From NCBI RefSeq assembly GCF_040545875.1, contig NZ_JBEPMR010000001.1: 64,000 nt of DNA; one strand, written 5' to 3'. Positions 15,182 through 26,100 of the stretch are shown here, in pieces. A program made the translations under genes and the position numbers. Position 1 is the first letter of the stretch, and every line of letters starts with the position of its first letter. This DNA is from Faecalicatena_A orotica (GTDB taxonomy: Bacteria > Bacillota > Clostridia > Lachnospirales > Lachnospiraceae). The notes under the pieces were generated by a model. The model saw only the letters and a program-made list of their open reading frames with translations. It did not search any database and had not been told where the DNA came from.

Positions 15182-16818
15182 AGGCTCACCTTCCTTCTCT
15201 GGATTTTCTGCATAGACGTTTTCTGAAACTCTGACTCTGAGAGTTTCACAGACTGGATCCTTTTGTAGACAGGCAGTCTGCTGTTCAGTCTTGTAATCTC
15301 CTCCTGAATATTTTCCAAAATTTTGTAGTTGTCCGTCTCATCCGTTTTACTCATATCTACACAGATCAGTGCGGACAGTCTCACTTCGTCCGGCGCATTT
15401 CCCGTACTTTCTCCATATACCATGACTTCCTTTACAAGAGGAATCTGGTGGATATAGGCTTCCAGTTCCTCAGGCACGACTTTTTTTCCGTTGTTAAACA
15501 CAATCAGATTCTTTTTTCTTCCACAGATGAACAGGAATCCTTTCCTGTCCAGATAGCCGATATCTCCGGTATGGAACCAGCCGTCCGTAAAACTCTCTTC
15601 CGTAATTCCGGGATTTTTATAGTATTCTTTAAACACGCAGGGGCCTTTCACAAGAATCTCCCCGTCTGCAATCTTCATTTCGATTCCCGGAAGCAGAAGT
15701 CCTACAGAGTTGATTCTGTTTTGTCCGCGGATACTGTTGCTGATCAGCGGACTGCACTCTGTAATCCCGTATCCCTGAAGCAGGTCGATGCCATAGGCTG
15801 TGTATTCCTCCGCTATCTTTTCGTTCAAATGTGCGCCTCCACAGCAGATTGTTTTGAGAGAATCCCCCATGATTTCTTTCATCCCGTTTACAAGGACCGG
15901 CTTTTTCAGAAATACACTCTTACGGAACCTCTCCACGGCCTGTTCTGTCTGTTCCCGGATCCCCAGTTTTTCCTGCACACGGTGTATCTCTTTTAAGAGG
16001 TTTTCCAGAACAAGCGGCACTGCCATGATAATTTCCGGGCTATATAACTTAATATCGCGGAACAAAGTCTTCAGATTGCCGTTGATACAGATATTCTGGC
16101 CGTGGGCAAGTATGTTCAGTATGCCACAGCCCAGCGAATAGGTATGGTAAAGCGGGAGCGGGTTGAACATCCGGTCTTCCAGCTTTACGGAAGCCTGACA
16201 GCAGCAGGCATCATACATCATGTTGTAATGGCTTAAGACTACCGCTTTGGACACACTCGTCGTACCCGATGTGTAGACGATCGCAAGCGGCGTCTCTTTC
16301 TCCACCCTTTTCCCAAAGCTAAAATCCCGGATTCCTGCCACTGATACAGCGTCACGCCCTTCCCGGATCATCTGCACGAAATCACTCTCCATCGGAATGG
16401 CGAATCCATTCTGCCAGCCATCGAATGCCGGCAGGAACTCCTTCTGGGCAATAACAAAGGAAGCGTCTGCAAAATCAGCCAGATTTACAATTTCATTCTC
16501 CGGCTGCTCAACATCAATCGGAACTCCAACGGAACCGATGCAGCCGGCAGCACAGAATGCAACGATCCATTCATAGGAGTTTTCCCCTACAATCCCGATA
16601 TGCTTTCCGGCCATTTTTCTCTGTGCCATCATATATGCGGCGCCCTGCACGTCTTTAACGAATTCCCCGTATGTAACACTCAGCTCTTCCCGGTCTCTCC
16701 CGAACATAGTAATAGCTTTCTTTTCTGTATAGAGGTCCTTTACCTCCAACAGACATTCCGGAAGGGTTTCATATACTTTTACATCTCTATATAATGTCTT
16801 CTGTTCCATAATCCGCAT
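15178..16818 (-). CDS. AMP-forming acyl-activating ligase (acyl-CoA/acyl-ACP synthetase type)
   Basis: A protein of about 546 residues in the ANL superfamily that adenylates a carboxylic acid and transfers it to a thiol. Visible motifs are the P-loop-like YTSGTTSVSKAVVLSHYN, where the usual G-x-P-K-G is changed to S-V-S-K-A; GYGITECSP; WFHTGDIGY; and a C-terminal lysine region FQKTSMQKIQR. The ATG at 16818 has GGGAG close by; 16809 is an alternative. It overlaps the end of the response regulator by 32 nt and the ACP start by four. The inferred role is loading of the adjacent ACP with a fatty or aryl acid that primes the NRPS. Confidence 0.88.
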   Translation of the reverse strand: MRIMEQKTLYRDVKVYETLPECLLEVKDLYTEKKAITMFGRDREELSVTYGEFVKDVQGAAYMMAQRKMAGKHIGIVGENSYEWIVAFCAAGCIGSVGVPIDVEQPENEIVNLADFADASFVIAQKEFLPAFDGWQNGFAIPMESDFVQMIREGRDAVSVAGIRDFSFGKRVEKETPLAIVYTSGTTSVSKAVVLSHYNMMYDACCCQASVKLEDRMFNPLPLYHTYSLGCGILNILAHGQNICINGNLKTLFRDIKLYSPEIIMAVPLVLENLLKEIHRVQEKLGIREQTEQAVERFRKSVFLKKPVLVNGMKEIMGDSLKTICCGGAHLNEKIAEEYTAYGIDLLQGYGITECSPLISNSIRGQNRINSVGLLLPGIEMKIADGEILVKGPCVFKEYYKNPGITEESFTDGWFHTGDIGYLDRKGFLFICGRKKNLIVFNNGKKVVPEELEAYIHQIPLVKEVMVYGESTGNAPDEVRLSALICVDMSKTDETDNYKILENIQEEITRLNSRLPVYKRIQSVKLSESEFQKTSMQKIQRRKVSL

Positions 16819-18367
16819 ATCTCCCTTTGTTATTTTCTTCATAAGTCCACTGCAGTTCCCCACATATCGTATCGTAATCTTCCAACACTTCTAAAAATGC
16901 ATCCACAAGGCATGGGTCAAACTGACTGCCTTTCCCTGTCCTGAGCTGTACCACCGCCTGATCAAAAGAAAGCCTCTTTCTGTAATGCCTGTCTGACATC
17001 ATTGCATCAAAGGCATCTGCAATCGATATGATCCTTGCCTCCTTCGGAATTCCTTCCCCCATCCGCTTTTTCGGATAACCGGTCCCGTCGAAACGCTCGT
17101 GGTGGGCACAAACGATATCACCGATTGCATTAAACATGTCCATGCAGGCCAGAATATTTGCCCCGATTCCCGGATGCTTCTTTATTTCCGCAAATTCGTT
17201 TTCCGTCAGCCGGTCCGGTTTGCTTAAAATAGCATCAGATACACCAATCTTCCCGACATCATGCAAAAGCCCGGCGATACGGACTCTGTTAATAAACACT
17301 TTGTCGTCAGATACTTTCTTTGCAAGTTCCACCCCGTAAAATGATACTCTGTCGGAATGCCCCCTCGTATACAGATCCTTCGCATCCACCAGAAGACGCA
17401 GCGCCTCTACTGTCTGCATAAAACTGTCCCGCAGTCTTTTATTCATGCTCGAAAGTCTGACATTATTTGCGTTCAGCAGGATTTTCAACAGTGCATTGCG
17501 AAGCGCAGTTGTAACCTGTTCCGCATAAACCGAAAGCAGAGCCTCCATCGTGATATCAGGACGTTCTTCCATCTCCGCCCCGAGCACACCAAGTATCATC
17601 TCATTTTTTCCAAGAAGCGGTACCAGCAGTACATGTTTTTCATCCTGAAAAATAATTCTGCGCTCATTCAGACTCTGTCTGATCACCCCCACCACTTCAG
17701 GATAATTTTCTCTTTCAAATTCGAAAAAAGACATCTCATATTTTCCGGCCCCCCGGTAAATATCCGCAGGCAGCTCAGCTGTATCAATATCAGTCAGTAT
17801 GCTGTCCGGTTTCACCCATACAAAGCAGTCCTGAGATCTTGTCAGTTCCTTTAATTCAGTCAGGACCTGTCTGCACAGTTCATCCACCGGGAGCATCTGG
17901 TGCAGATGCGGGATTGCTGTCAGAATGCTGGACAATCCATCCTGGTAGCGGTAAATGGTATTAATATGGCGGATACATTTTACACAGCTTTCCACAAGCA
18001 GTTCCAACTGGTCATACCTGCTGCTTTTTTCACAATATCCCTGAATTTCCAACTCCCGGATCGTATTAAGGGGCGGTGCCAGTTCCTTGTGGCCCGTCAG
18101 CATGATCACATAGATTCTCTGATCGAATTTCCTGAGCCTCGCCACCACTTCGTCCCCACAGACTGGTGTCATAATAAAATCCAGAATCAGAATATCATAA
18201 TGCTCTTCTTCCATCTGCCTCAGCGCTTCCAGTGGGTTCTCCTGTGTCACCACCTCATAGCCCTTTGTCCGGAAATTAGCCCCCAAAGCCTCCAGGATAT
18301 TCCTGTCATCATCAAGAATAAACATTTTAAATCCATTTTTTTCTTTTCCAGCTCTATTCTTACGCAT
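16787..18367 (-). CDS. Response regulator with HD-GYP c-di-GMP phosphodiesterase output
   Basis: A 526-residue protein with three parts. The receiver domain (about 12-130) has acidic residues D19-D20, phospho-acceptor D63 in LILDF, T91 and K114. A GAF-like middle (about 150-300) follows. A C-terminal HD-GYP domain has LLHDVGKIG and HHERFDGTGYP, the intact metal-binding and GYP motifs of enzymes that hydrolyse cyclic di-GMP. No DNA-binding domain is present. It starts 5 nt after the partner kinase stop, with AGGATAGG upstream, and overlaps the ligase gene. The context suggests it is phosphorylated by that kinase and tunes c-di-GMP when the NRPS pathway is active. Confidence 0.92.
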   Translation of the reverse strand: MRKNRAGKEKNGFKMFILDDDRNILEALGANFRTKGYEVVTQENPLEALRQMEEEHYDILILDFIMTPVCGDEVVARLRKFDQRIYVIMLTGHKELAPPLNTIRELEIQGYCEKSSRYDQLELLVESCVKCIRHINTIYRYQDGLSSILTAIPHLHQMLPVDELCRQVLTELKELTRSQDCFVWVKPDSILTDIDTAELPADIYRGAGKYEMSFFEFERENYPEVVGVIRQSLNERRIIFQDEKHVLLVPLLGKNEMILGVLGAEMEERPDITMEALLSVYAEQVTTALRNALLKILLNANNVRLSSMNKRLRDSFMQTVEALRLLVDAKDLYTRGHSDRVSFYGVELAKKVSDDKVFINRVRIAGLLHDVGKIGVSDAILSKPDRLTENEFAEIKKHPGIGANILACMDMFNAIGDIVCAHHERFDGTGYPKKRMGEGIPKEARIISIADAFDAMMSDRHYRKRLSFDQAVVQLRTGKGSQFDPCLVDAFLEVLEDYDTICGELQWTYEENNKGRYADYGTEDII

Positions 18368-18372
18368 GTTTC

Positions 18373-20190
18373 CTATCCTCTCTCCTCATCAGGAAGCTCG
18401 ACAAAAAAGCTTGCCCCGCCGTCCTCATTGTCCTCAACCCATATTTTTCCTCCAAATCTTGCCCGGATGATTTCCGCCGAGCTGTACAGTCCCAGTCCCG
18501 TACCCTTCGTTCCTTTTGTCGTATACATGGATCGGAAAAGCTTCTCCTTCACATCATTCGGAATACCGCACCCCTGGTCCCTTACCATCATACAGATGCT
18601 GTGTTCTGTCCGAAAGGCTCTCAGCTTTATTTCCCCGCCTCTTCCTTCCATCGCATCACAGGCATTATCAATCAGGTTATTAATTACCTGGACCATATTA
18701 TTGATATCCCCGTGTATTACATTCCCCTCGGGCAGCTCGTTCGAAACGATGAGCCGGCAGCCGTTCTTTCCCAGTTTTCCCTTTAAAAACATCTGGACTC
18801 TCTTTATCAGCTCGTCAATGGTAAATTCACCTTCCGAAGACGTGCTCAGATTTGCTGCCATTCCTTTTACCGTAGTAATAATATCGGACATATAAGCACA
18901 GCATTCTTTAATTCTTTGAAGCCAGCCGGACATTTCATCCGCAATCTCCTTATGGTCCTCTACGGTCACATCCTGATCTCCGATACTATCCTTATATTCT
19001 CTAACCAGATCCTCCAGAAGCGCCACATCACCAGACACGGCCATAATAGGAGTCTTCAGGTTATGTGAAATACTTCCGATCATCTGGCCGAGGGAGATCA
19101 GCCGTTCCCGCTCCATTGCCCGGCTCAGGTTCTGCTGTTTCCTGCGCATCTCTTCCTTTAATTTTGTCACGTCCCTGAACATGGCCAGTACCCCTGCCAG
19201 CCTGTGTTTGACCAGAATCGGGGTTAGTTCTACAGAATAATAAAATTTTCCTTCCTCACAGAGGATGGCCTGCTCATAAGATATAATATTAACCGACTGC
19301 TTACATACATCAAAAAAATTGAGCAGATTATAGATGACATCCTTTTTCCGGTCCTCCAGTTCTTCCACAATCCTGTTCAGGTAGCTGTTAATCCTCATAT
19401 GGTACTTGTCCCCGAATATCTCCTCAAAAGCCGTATTGCTGTAAATGATGCAGCTGTCCGCAGACAGGATTGCATATCCTTCCGAAATATTGTCCACCAT
19501 ATTTTCCAGCGCCGCCGGCTTGATATTAAGGAAATTAAAATAATAGACCGCGATCCCGTGGCATATAATCGTGACCAGAAAGGCAAGCGGTGTTGCCGAT
19601 ATTGGCAGATTCACCACCTTCAGTGTTGCCAGCAAGTTGGTGAAAAGCGGAACCAGAAGCCCGCCGATAAACAGGCCAACCTGCCCCCACACCCTCCTCA
19701 CACGGCTTTTTAAACCGAAACGTATCATGATTATAAGGACAAACAGGGAATAAATATAATACTGCAGCCCTGAAATAATAAACAGAGGTCCAAAACGCAC
19801 CTCAGAGGCATAGATGGAAAACCTGCGATAGAACAGGTGGTGCAGCGGATTTGTAAATACAATCAGGGATGACAGGGCCGGCAGCAGATACAGCAGCCAG
19901 TAATTCCGCGGTACTTTCACAAGATTTTTTGTAAAAATAAGCGAGATCATCAGTATTGTCATAATAAGCAGTGCAGAACATGCACATGTAATGGCATCCA
20001 GCACCTGCCAGATGCCCACCTTTTTCGTATGCTCCATACCGATGATCGCCATAAGCCAGACGAGCAGGAAGGCCGCCGAAGACAGGTACAATTTCTGCAC
20101 TGCACTGAGTCTGCCCTTCAAAAAGCAGCTGACTATAAAAAATGCAAGAACCGCAGCAGATACATCCAATATGTGGCCGACAATTGTCAT
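18373..20190 (-). CDS. Sensor histidine kinase with N-terminal 7TM sensor and PAS domain
   Basis: A 605-residue membrane kinase. Residues 1-220 contain about seven hydrophobic helices resembling the 7TM region of histidine kinases. A PAS domain follows at about 228-345 and then a HisKA-like helix with phospho-acceptor H376 in SISHNLKTPI. The HATPase domain has the N-box NNLIDNACDAM, G1 DQGCGIP and G2 GTGLGL. Its ATG overlaps the NRPS stop by four nucleotides (ATGA), so it is translationally coupled to peptide synthesis, and its regulator partner follows after 5 nt. The ligand is unknown; the NRPS product or a membrane signal is plausible. Confidence 0.92.
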   Translation of the reverse strand: MTIVGHILDVSAAVLAFFIVSCFLKGRLSAVQKLYLSSAAFLLVWLMAIIGMEHTKKVGIWQVLDAITCACSALLIMTILMISLIFTKNLVKVPRNYWLLYLLPALSSLIVFTNPLHHLFYRRFSIYASEVRFGPLFIISGLQYYIYSLFVLIIMIRFGLKSRVRRVWGQVGLFIGGLLVPLFTNLLATLKVVNLPISATPLAFLVTIICHGIAVYYFNFLNIKPAALENMVDNISEGYAILSADSCIIYSNTAFEEIFGDKYHMRINSYLNRIVEELEDRKKDVIYNLLNFFDVCKQSVNIISYEQAILCEEGKFYYSVELTPILVKHRLAGVLAMFRDVTKLKEEMRRKQQNLSRAMERERLISLGQMIGSISHNLKTPIMAVSGDVALLEDLVREYKDSIGDQDVTVEDHKEIADEMSGWLQRIKECCAYMSDIITTVKGMAANLSTSSEGEFTIDELIKRVQMFLKGKLGKNGCRLIVSNELPEGNVIHGDINNMVQVINNLIDNACDAMEGRGGEIKLRAFRTEHSICMMVRDQGCGIPNDVKEKLFRSMYTTKGTKGTGLGLYSSAEIIRARFGGKIWVEDNEDGGASFFVELPDEERG

Positions 20191-23100
20191 ACCTTTCCCT
20201 CACTTCCTTCCTGTAAAAAACACATCTTTTGTTTATCAATATCTGGTTTCTGCCACCAGAAATCCAGTTCCGCCAATTTTTTTAGTGTCTTGTCCTGACG
20301 AAGCTGCACCATACTCCCGTCTGTTTTTCCTTCATACCACACCTGTGCCAGTGCCTGTATATATGGTGAATCAGACTCTGTCATACGTTTCTCAAGCATA
20401 TGCTCAAAGTCATCGGCAGACACTCGCTCTATGGGTGCACAGGCTTTGGCAAGCGGTCCGATCTCAGTCTCGTACGGGCAGTATATGTGGTATGTTCCGC
20501 CTGTTGAACCACTTAATCTGACCACGGCCTCCGCGGCCTGATTGACAGGTGTCAGCTCGATCGGCTGATGATAGAGGGCCTCCGGCATCATTCCCAGTTC
20601 CAGAATGCCTTTGATCAGCCGGTAATATGCATTTGACTGTGGGTTCTTCTGGAATTTTCCATTATAAGAATTAGCCGCCAGCCTTCCGATCCTGAATATT
20701 CTTGCATGCGCTCCTTCTTTCACGGCATCATCTACCAGCTTTTCTGCAAGGAGTTTGCTCTTGACATAAGGATTATCCTGCCAGTTCTGCCCGGCATCCA
20801 GATCTTCTTCATGAAAGGTATATGTCCGGCCCGGTTCCTCCAGAAGCCTGTTTCCGGCCACACTGACAGTCGACATGTGCATCATTGCCGCACCTGCCTT
20901 TTTCACAAAATGCAGTACCTCCGCGGTCCCCTCTATATTTGTACGGTTCAGCTCCTCCGGCGGCGCATAGTGCCTGACATCCGCCGCACAGTGGAATACG
21001 CGTGTCACTTCCTGTACCATTTTGTCATAGATATCCTGTGGCAGCCCGAACCCTTCCTTTGTTATGTCACCAGTGGCAATTTCAATGCGCCCCGCGTACT
21101 TCTCATAAAAACCGGAATCAAAATATGTATCCAGAACCTCTTTCAACCGTTCCCCGTTCCCTCTGACCAGGCAGTATACTTTCTCACCACCATACTCCAG
21201 CAGTTTTTTTAGAATATAACTTCCCAGATATCCGGATGCACCGGTCAGGAGTATGGCTCCCAGTGAACAGATACATTCATCCACCCCCGCTGATTTACGT
21301 GGAATTTCCGGCGTCACTGTCTGCTCCTGTGCCGTTTTCTGCTCCCCATCCCGCTTTTTGCCAGATAAAAGCTTTTCCTGAGCATCAAGTGTCGGATAAT
21401 GATAAAAATCATTGATGCTGAAATCGTACTGTTTCTGATGATACCTGTTCAGAATCAGGATAGCCATAAGAGATGTTCCTCCCTGCTCAAAAAAAGAAAC
21501 TTCCGGGTCGGGGTCTTTTCCGAGCACTTCCCGCCACAATGCAGCGATTTCACTCATTTCTCTTTCTCCTGCTTCTGCAGCAGATTTTATATCCGGCAGT
21601 GCAAGTTTCTTCAAATCCGTTTTACCGCTTGCCGTTCTCGGCATTTCTGTTAATGTCAGGATTTCAGAAGGAATCATATAATCTGGGAGTCTTTCTAACA
21701 GAAATTCTCTGAGTGCCCCTTCCTGATAACCGGGGGCCGCTACCGCAGCACCTCTTAAATACTCCGGAATCCCGTCCCTTAGCACGGGAACAACTGCAGC
21801 CTCTTTCACCATCCCTGACTGCTGCATAGCTTCTGCAATTTCCAGAGGTTCAATTCTGTGTCCATTCAGCTTCAGTTGTGTGTCAACACGCCCCAGACAC
21901 TGCCAGTTTCCATCCGCCCTGAGTCTGCCGAGATCTCCGGTGCGGTACATCTTCTCTTCTTTTGAGTAACAGTCCGGCACAAATACCTCCTCTGTCAGTT
22001 CCGGCTGACCAATATAACCGGCTGACAGGCATTCCCCGGCTATATATATTTCCCCCACCGCAGTCGGCGGCAGCGGCTTTCCTTTTTCATCCAGCAGGTA
22101 GTAGCGGCAGTTTCCGATAGGCTTTCCTATATGGATGCTGTCCTCATCCGTAATATCTCCCTGGCAGTTATGGACAGACGTTTCCGTCGGGCCGTAGATA
22201 TTGAAGATTCTGGCATCTGTGAGGTCCTTCAGCCTCCTTTTAAGCTCCATCCCCCACGGCTCACCGAGAAGGATAATCCTGTGTATGCCGCTCAGGCTCG
22301 CACAAAAGCTTTCATCACCCAGACACATCTGCAGTCTGGACGGAGTCAGCTGGAGGATCGTTACCCGGTCCCTCCTGATCCGCTCTGCCATCTTCCACGG
22401 GAGCAGCATTTCTTCTTCATCCGCAATACTGACCGGATACCCCTTCCCCAGCGCCAGAATTGTTTCTGTTGTAAACACGTCAAATACACAGTTGGATGCA
22501 CAGAGGATTTTTTCATCCCACGTACCAAGCAGTGGTTCCAGATGCGCTGACAGATTCGACAGCGCCCTGTGAAGCATGACAGCCCCCTTCGGCTTTCCTG
22601 TTGTACCGGATGTAAAGATCACATTTGCCGCATCGGATGACTGGTGCTTCCTGTGAAACACTGAATCTCCCTTTAAACGGAGCAGCTCCTCCTCATCCCA
22701 GACCAGTGCCTCACAGGGCATCCCGTCCAGAACGAGTTCCTCATGCCCGTAAACGGCCAGCCGGACCCCCGCCTGCTCAAGCATGTACCTGATCCGCTCT
22801 TTCGGAAAAGACGGGTCTACCGGCACATAGGCTGCCCCGGCTTTCAAAATACCGAACATAAGGACTGGCATCAGCCCCGTCCGTTTCGTCAAGAAGGCGA
22901 CCTTGTCCCCTGCTGTAATCCCTTTGTTTTCCAAAACAGAGGCAAGTAGATCGCTTTTTTCCTTTAATGTTCCGAACGTGTCAAACTGCCCATCGCCCCA
23001 CTGTACCGCTATTCTATCCGGGTTGGCTGCGGCTGTTTCGTCCAACAGGCAGTCCACGGGTGCCGCATCATAGGGCGTGCGGATTCTCCTCGGCTGCTCC

Positions 23101-26100
23101 AGAAGGCGGATTCTGTCCGCCGCATCCAGCATCTCTATGACGCCCAGCCTCTTTTCAGGATGTTTCAGCACCTCTTTGAGTCCCTGCACACAGCATCTTC
23201 CATAAAAAGCAATGGTTACCTCGTCGAACAGGCTCTTCGCATACTCGAAACGGAAACGGTACCCGCCCTTCATGTAAGTCACTTCCAGATTCAGGTCCAT
23301 CTTGACTGCATGTGTATCATAAGGCATGTAAATAAGGTCTGCACCCCCAATAGTAACATCCTCCTTCTGCAAAGGAGTCATGGTAAACAGAATGTCAAAC
23401 AGTGTATTTCTATCTCTTGATCTCTCTGCACCGGAAAGCCCGGTCAGCTCTTCCAGCGAAATTTCCTGATGATCCAGCATTCCGGACACTGTATGACGGA
23501 CATTATGCAGATACGTTTCAAAAGTCAGCTCCGGGTCCGCATGGATGAACACAGGAAGTGTATGTACAAAAACACCTGTCATTTCCTCCATGTTCTGTTC
23601 ATGCCGCCCGGAAACAGGGGTTCCGGCCACTACCTTTTCTGATCCAGAATACCGGCTGACCAGAAGGCCGTAAACTGACAAAAGAAGAATGAACGGTGTC
23701 ACCTCATGCTCCTCGCAGAATTCTTTTATGCTGCCGCTTAAGGCTTCCGGAAGAACAAAGCAGTGCTCCGCCCCCTTTCCGTCAAACACTGGCGGTCTTG
23801 GCCGGTCAAGGGGAAGTGTTTTCTCCGGCAGGGAGTTCCTCATCTGTTCCATCCAGAATTTCCTGCAGGAATCCCTCCCCTGACCGGAATTTTCCTTCAC
23901 CCACCATGCATAATCGGCATATGTAAGTTCCGGTACTTTTACTTCGCCGCCCCGGTAGTACAGGTCGAGCCTGTGAAGCAGAATCTGCATGCTGATTCCG
24001 TCAGAGATAATGTGATGCATATCCAGAAGAAGCCCCGGCTCATTTTCCGGGAGCTTAACCATTGCCGCCCGGAACAAAGGTCCCTTCTCCAGGTCAAACG
24101 GGCGCACAAAATGATGCATAGCCTCTTCAAATCCGGCCGCTTCCATCCATTCCATCCGGAAGTCACTCTGGGGGAGCACTCTGGCCGTCACCTGCCCGCT
24201 TTCAATCATAAAAACAGTCCTAAGTACCGGATCCTGTTCTGCCATTTTGCGGAAAGCCTGTTCCAGTCTCGGGAAATCCAGCCATGTACCAAGTCGGAAG
24301 GCCATCGGCATATTATAGCTGATCTTTGTCTCATCCAGCTGCTGGAGAACATAAAAACTTTCCTGAGAAGGCGTCAACGGATAAAATGCCTGCTCTTGAG
24401 CCTTCTTTATGCCTGCTTTCCGGTTCCCACTTTCAACCGCCTTCCCACGGATCAGGTTGCCGAGTCTTCTCAGTGTGGAACAACCATATAATTCTGTAAC
24501 CGATATACTCCTTGAAAATTCTTTTTCTACCTCCAGAAGCATCAGCACCGCATTCAGGGAATCGCCGCCTGACCGGAAGTAATCCGATTGTACTCCCAGT
24601 TCTTCCCGCTTAAGTACCCGTTTCCAGATATCGAGAAGGACTTCTTCCACTTCATCGGCCGGATGTACCTGCTCATTTGTAATAACCGGTTTTTCCAGCA
24701 GTCTGAAATCGACTTTTCCATTTGTGGTAAGCGGCAGTTTTTCTACCCTTACCGCTGCAGCCGGTATCAGATACCGCGGCAGGTAATTTGCGGCGTAGGT
24801 AAGTAATGCTTCCTCTGTCAGTTCTTCATCTCCCGCAAAATACGCAGTCAGCATCCCTTCTGATACCGTCACTGCCGCCGTCCAGACTCCGGGATGGAGC
24901 ATGAGCACGGATTCTATCTCGGAAAGCTCAATTCTGTGTCCAAGCAGTTTTACCTGGTCGTCTTTCCTTCCCAGATAAAAGATTCTCCCGTCTTCCGACC
25001 ATTTCCCATAATCACCGGTGCGGTATATCCGCGCCCCCTTTATAAACGGGTCCGCAAGGAAACTCTCCTTTGTCAGTTTCTCCCGGCTATGATACCCTCT
25101 TGCCAGACATTCACCTCCGATATAAATCTCACCGGCTGAACCGGGCGGCAGCGGGTTCATATATTCATCCAGTATATAGATCCTGCAGTTCTGCAGGGGG
25201 GCACCGATATTGACGGATTCCCTGCCGTTTACTGCTGCATGGCTGACTGCCACTGTCGCCTCGGAAGGTCCATACTGGTTGTATACCACCGCTGATGTAA
25301 GGCCTGAAAGAGTTCTGTAAAGCTGCAGAGGAAAACTCTCTCCTCCGCATATGATCGTTTCCAGATGAGACAGTGCTTTTCTAAATTCTTCTTCTGCCAT
25401 ATAAGCGGATAATCTGGACGGCGTCAGCGCCATAAACCCAGCATCGTAATTCAGAATCAGCCTGCCGATCTTCCGGGGATGATTCATTTCCTGACCGGAA
25501 GCCATAACGATCGTCTTTCCGTTTAAAAGTGCGGACACACTTTCCAGCAGAAAGGCATCGAATCCCACATTACAGATCGAAAGGACCGCGCCCTTTGGAT
25601 ATAGTGGCTGCATGGCTGCGGCCAGATTCACAACACTGTGCTGTTCCACTTCTACCGCCTTCGGAAGACCTGTGCTGCCGGATGTATAAACCAGATATGC
25701 CAGATCATCCGGTTGTGATAATACAATGGGATCAGTGGAAACCGGGCTGTCCTTTCCAGAAATAAGCGCGGTAAACTCCAGTACATGTACTGCAGTGTCC
25801 TGCCCCCATAACATTACTTTTCGGGCGTCTTCCCCATCCAGTGCCTGACTGTCATCAGTAATGACAAACAGCGCATGGCTGTCTGCCAGCAATTCCTCTT
25901 TCCTCATGGATGGCAGCTCTGTATCTATAAAAAGCCAGCTGTTACCTGAAAATATGATACCTGTAAGCGCGGCAAACAAACGGTCACTGCGTTCCATCAG
26001 CAATGCAACCGTTCCTTGTTCATCCCCTGTTATCTCCCTGATTCTTTCGGAAATGATTCCCGCCTGTCTTCCCAGCTCTTTATATGATATTCTTTTTCCT

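Noticed and set aside
17900..18895. 331-codon plus-strand open frame
   Set aside because: It is antisense to the response regulator and kinase genes, which carry clear domains; no ribosome site.
23763..24491. 242-codon plus-strand open frame
   Set aside because: It is antisense to the condensation domain of the NRPS, and is rich in Cys, His and Arg, as typical for shadow frames.
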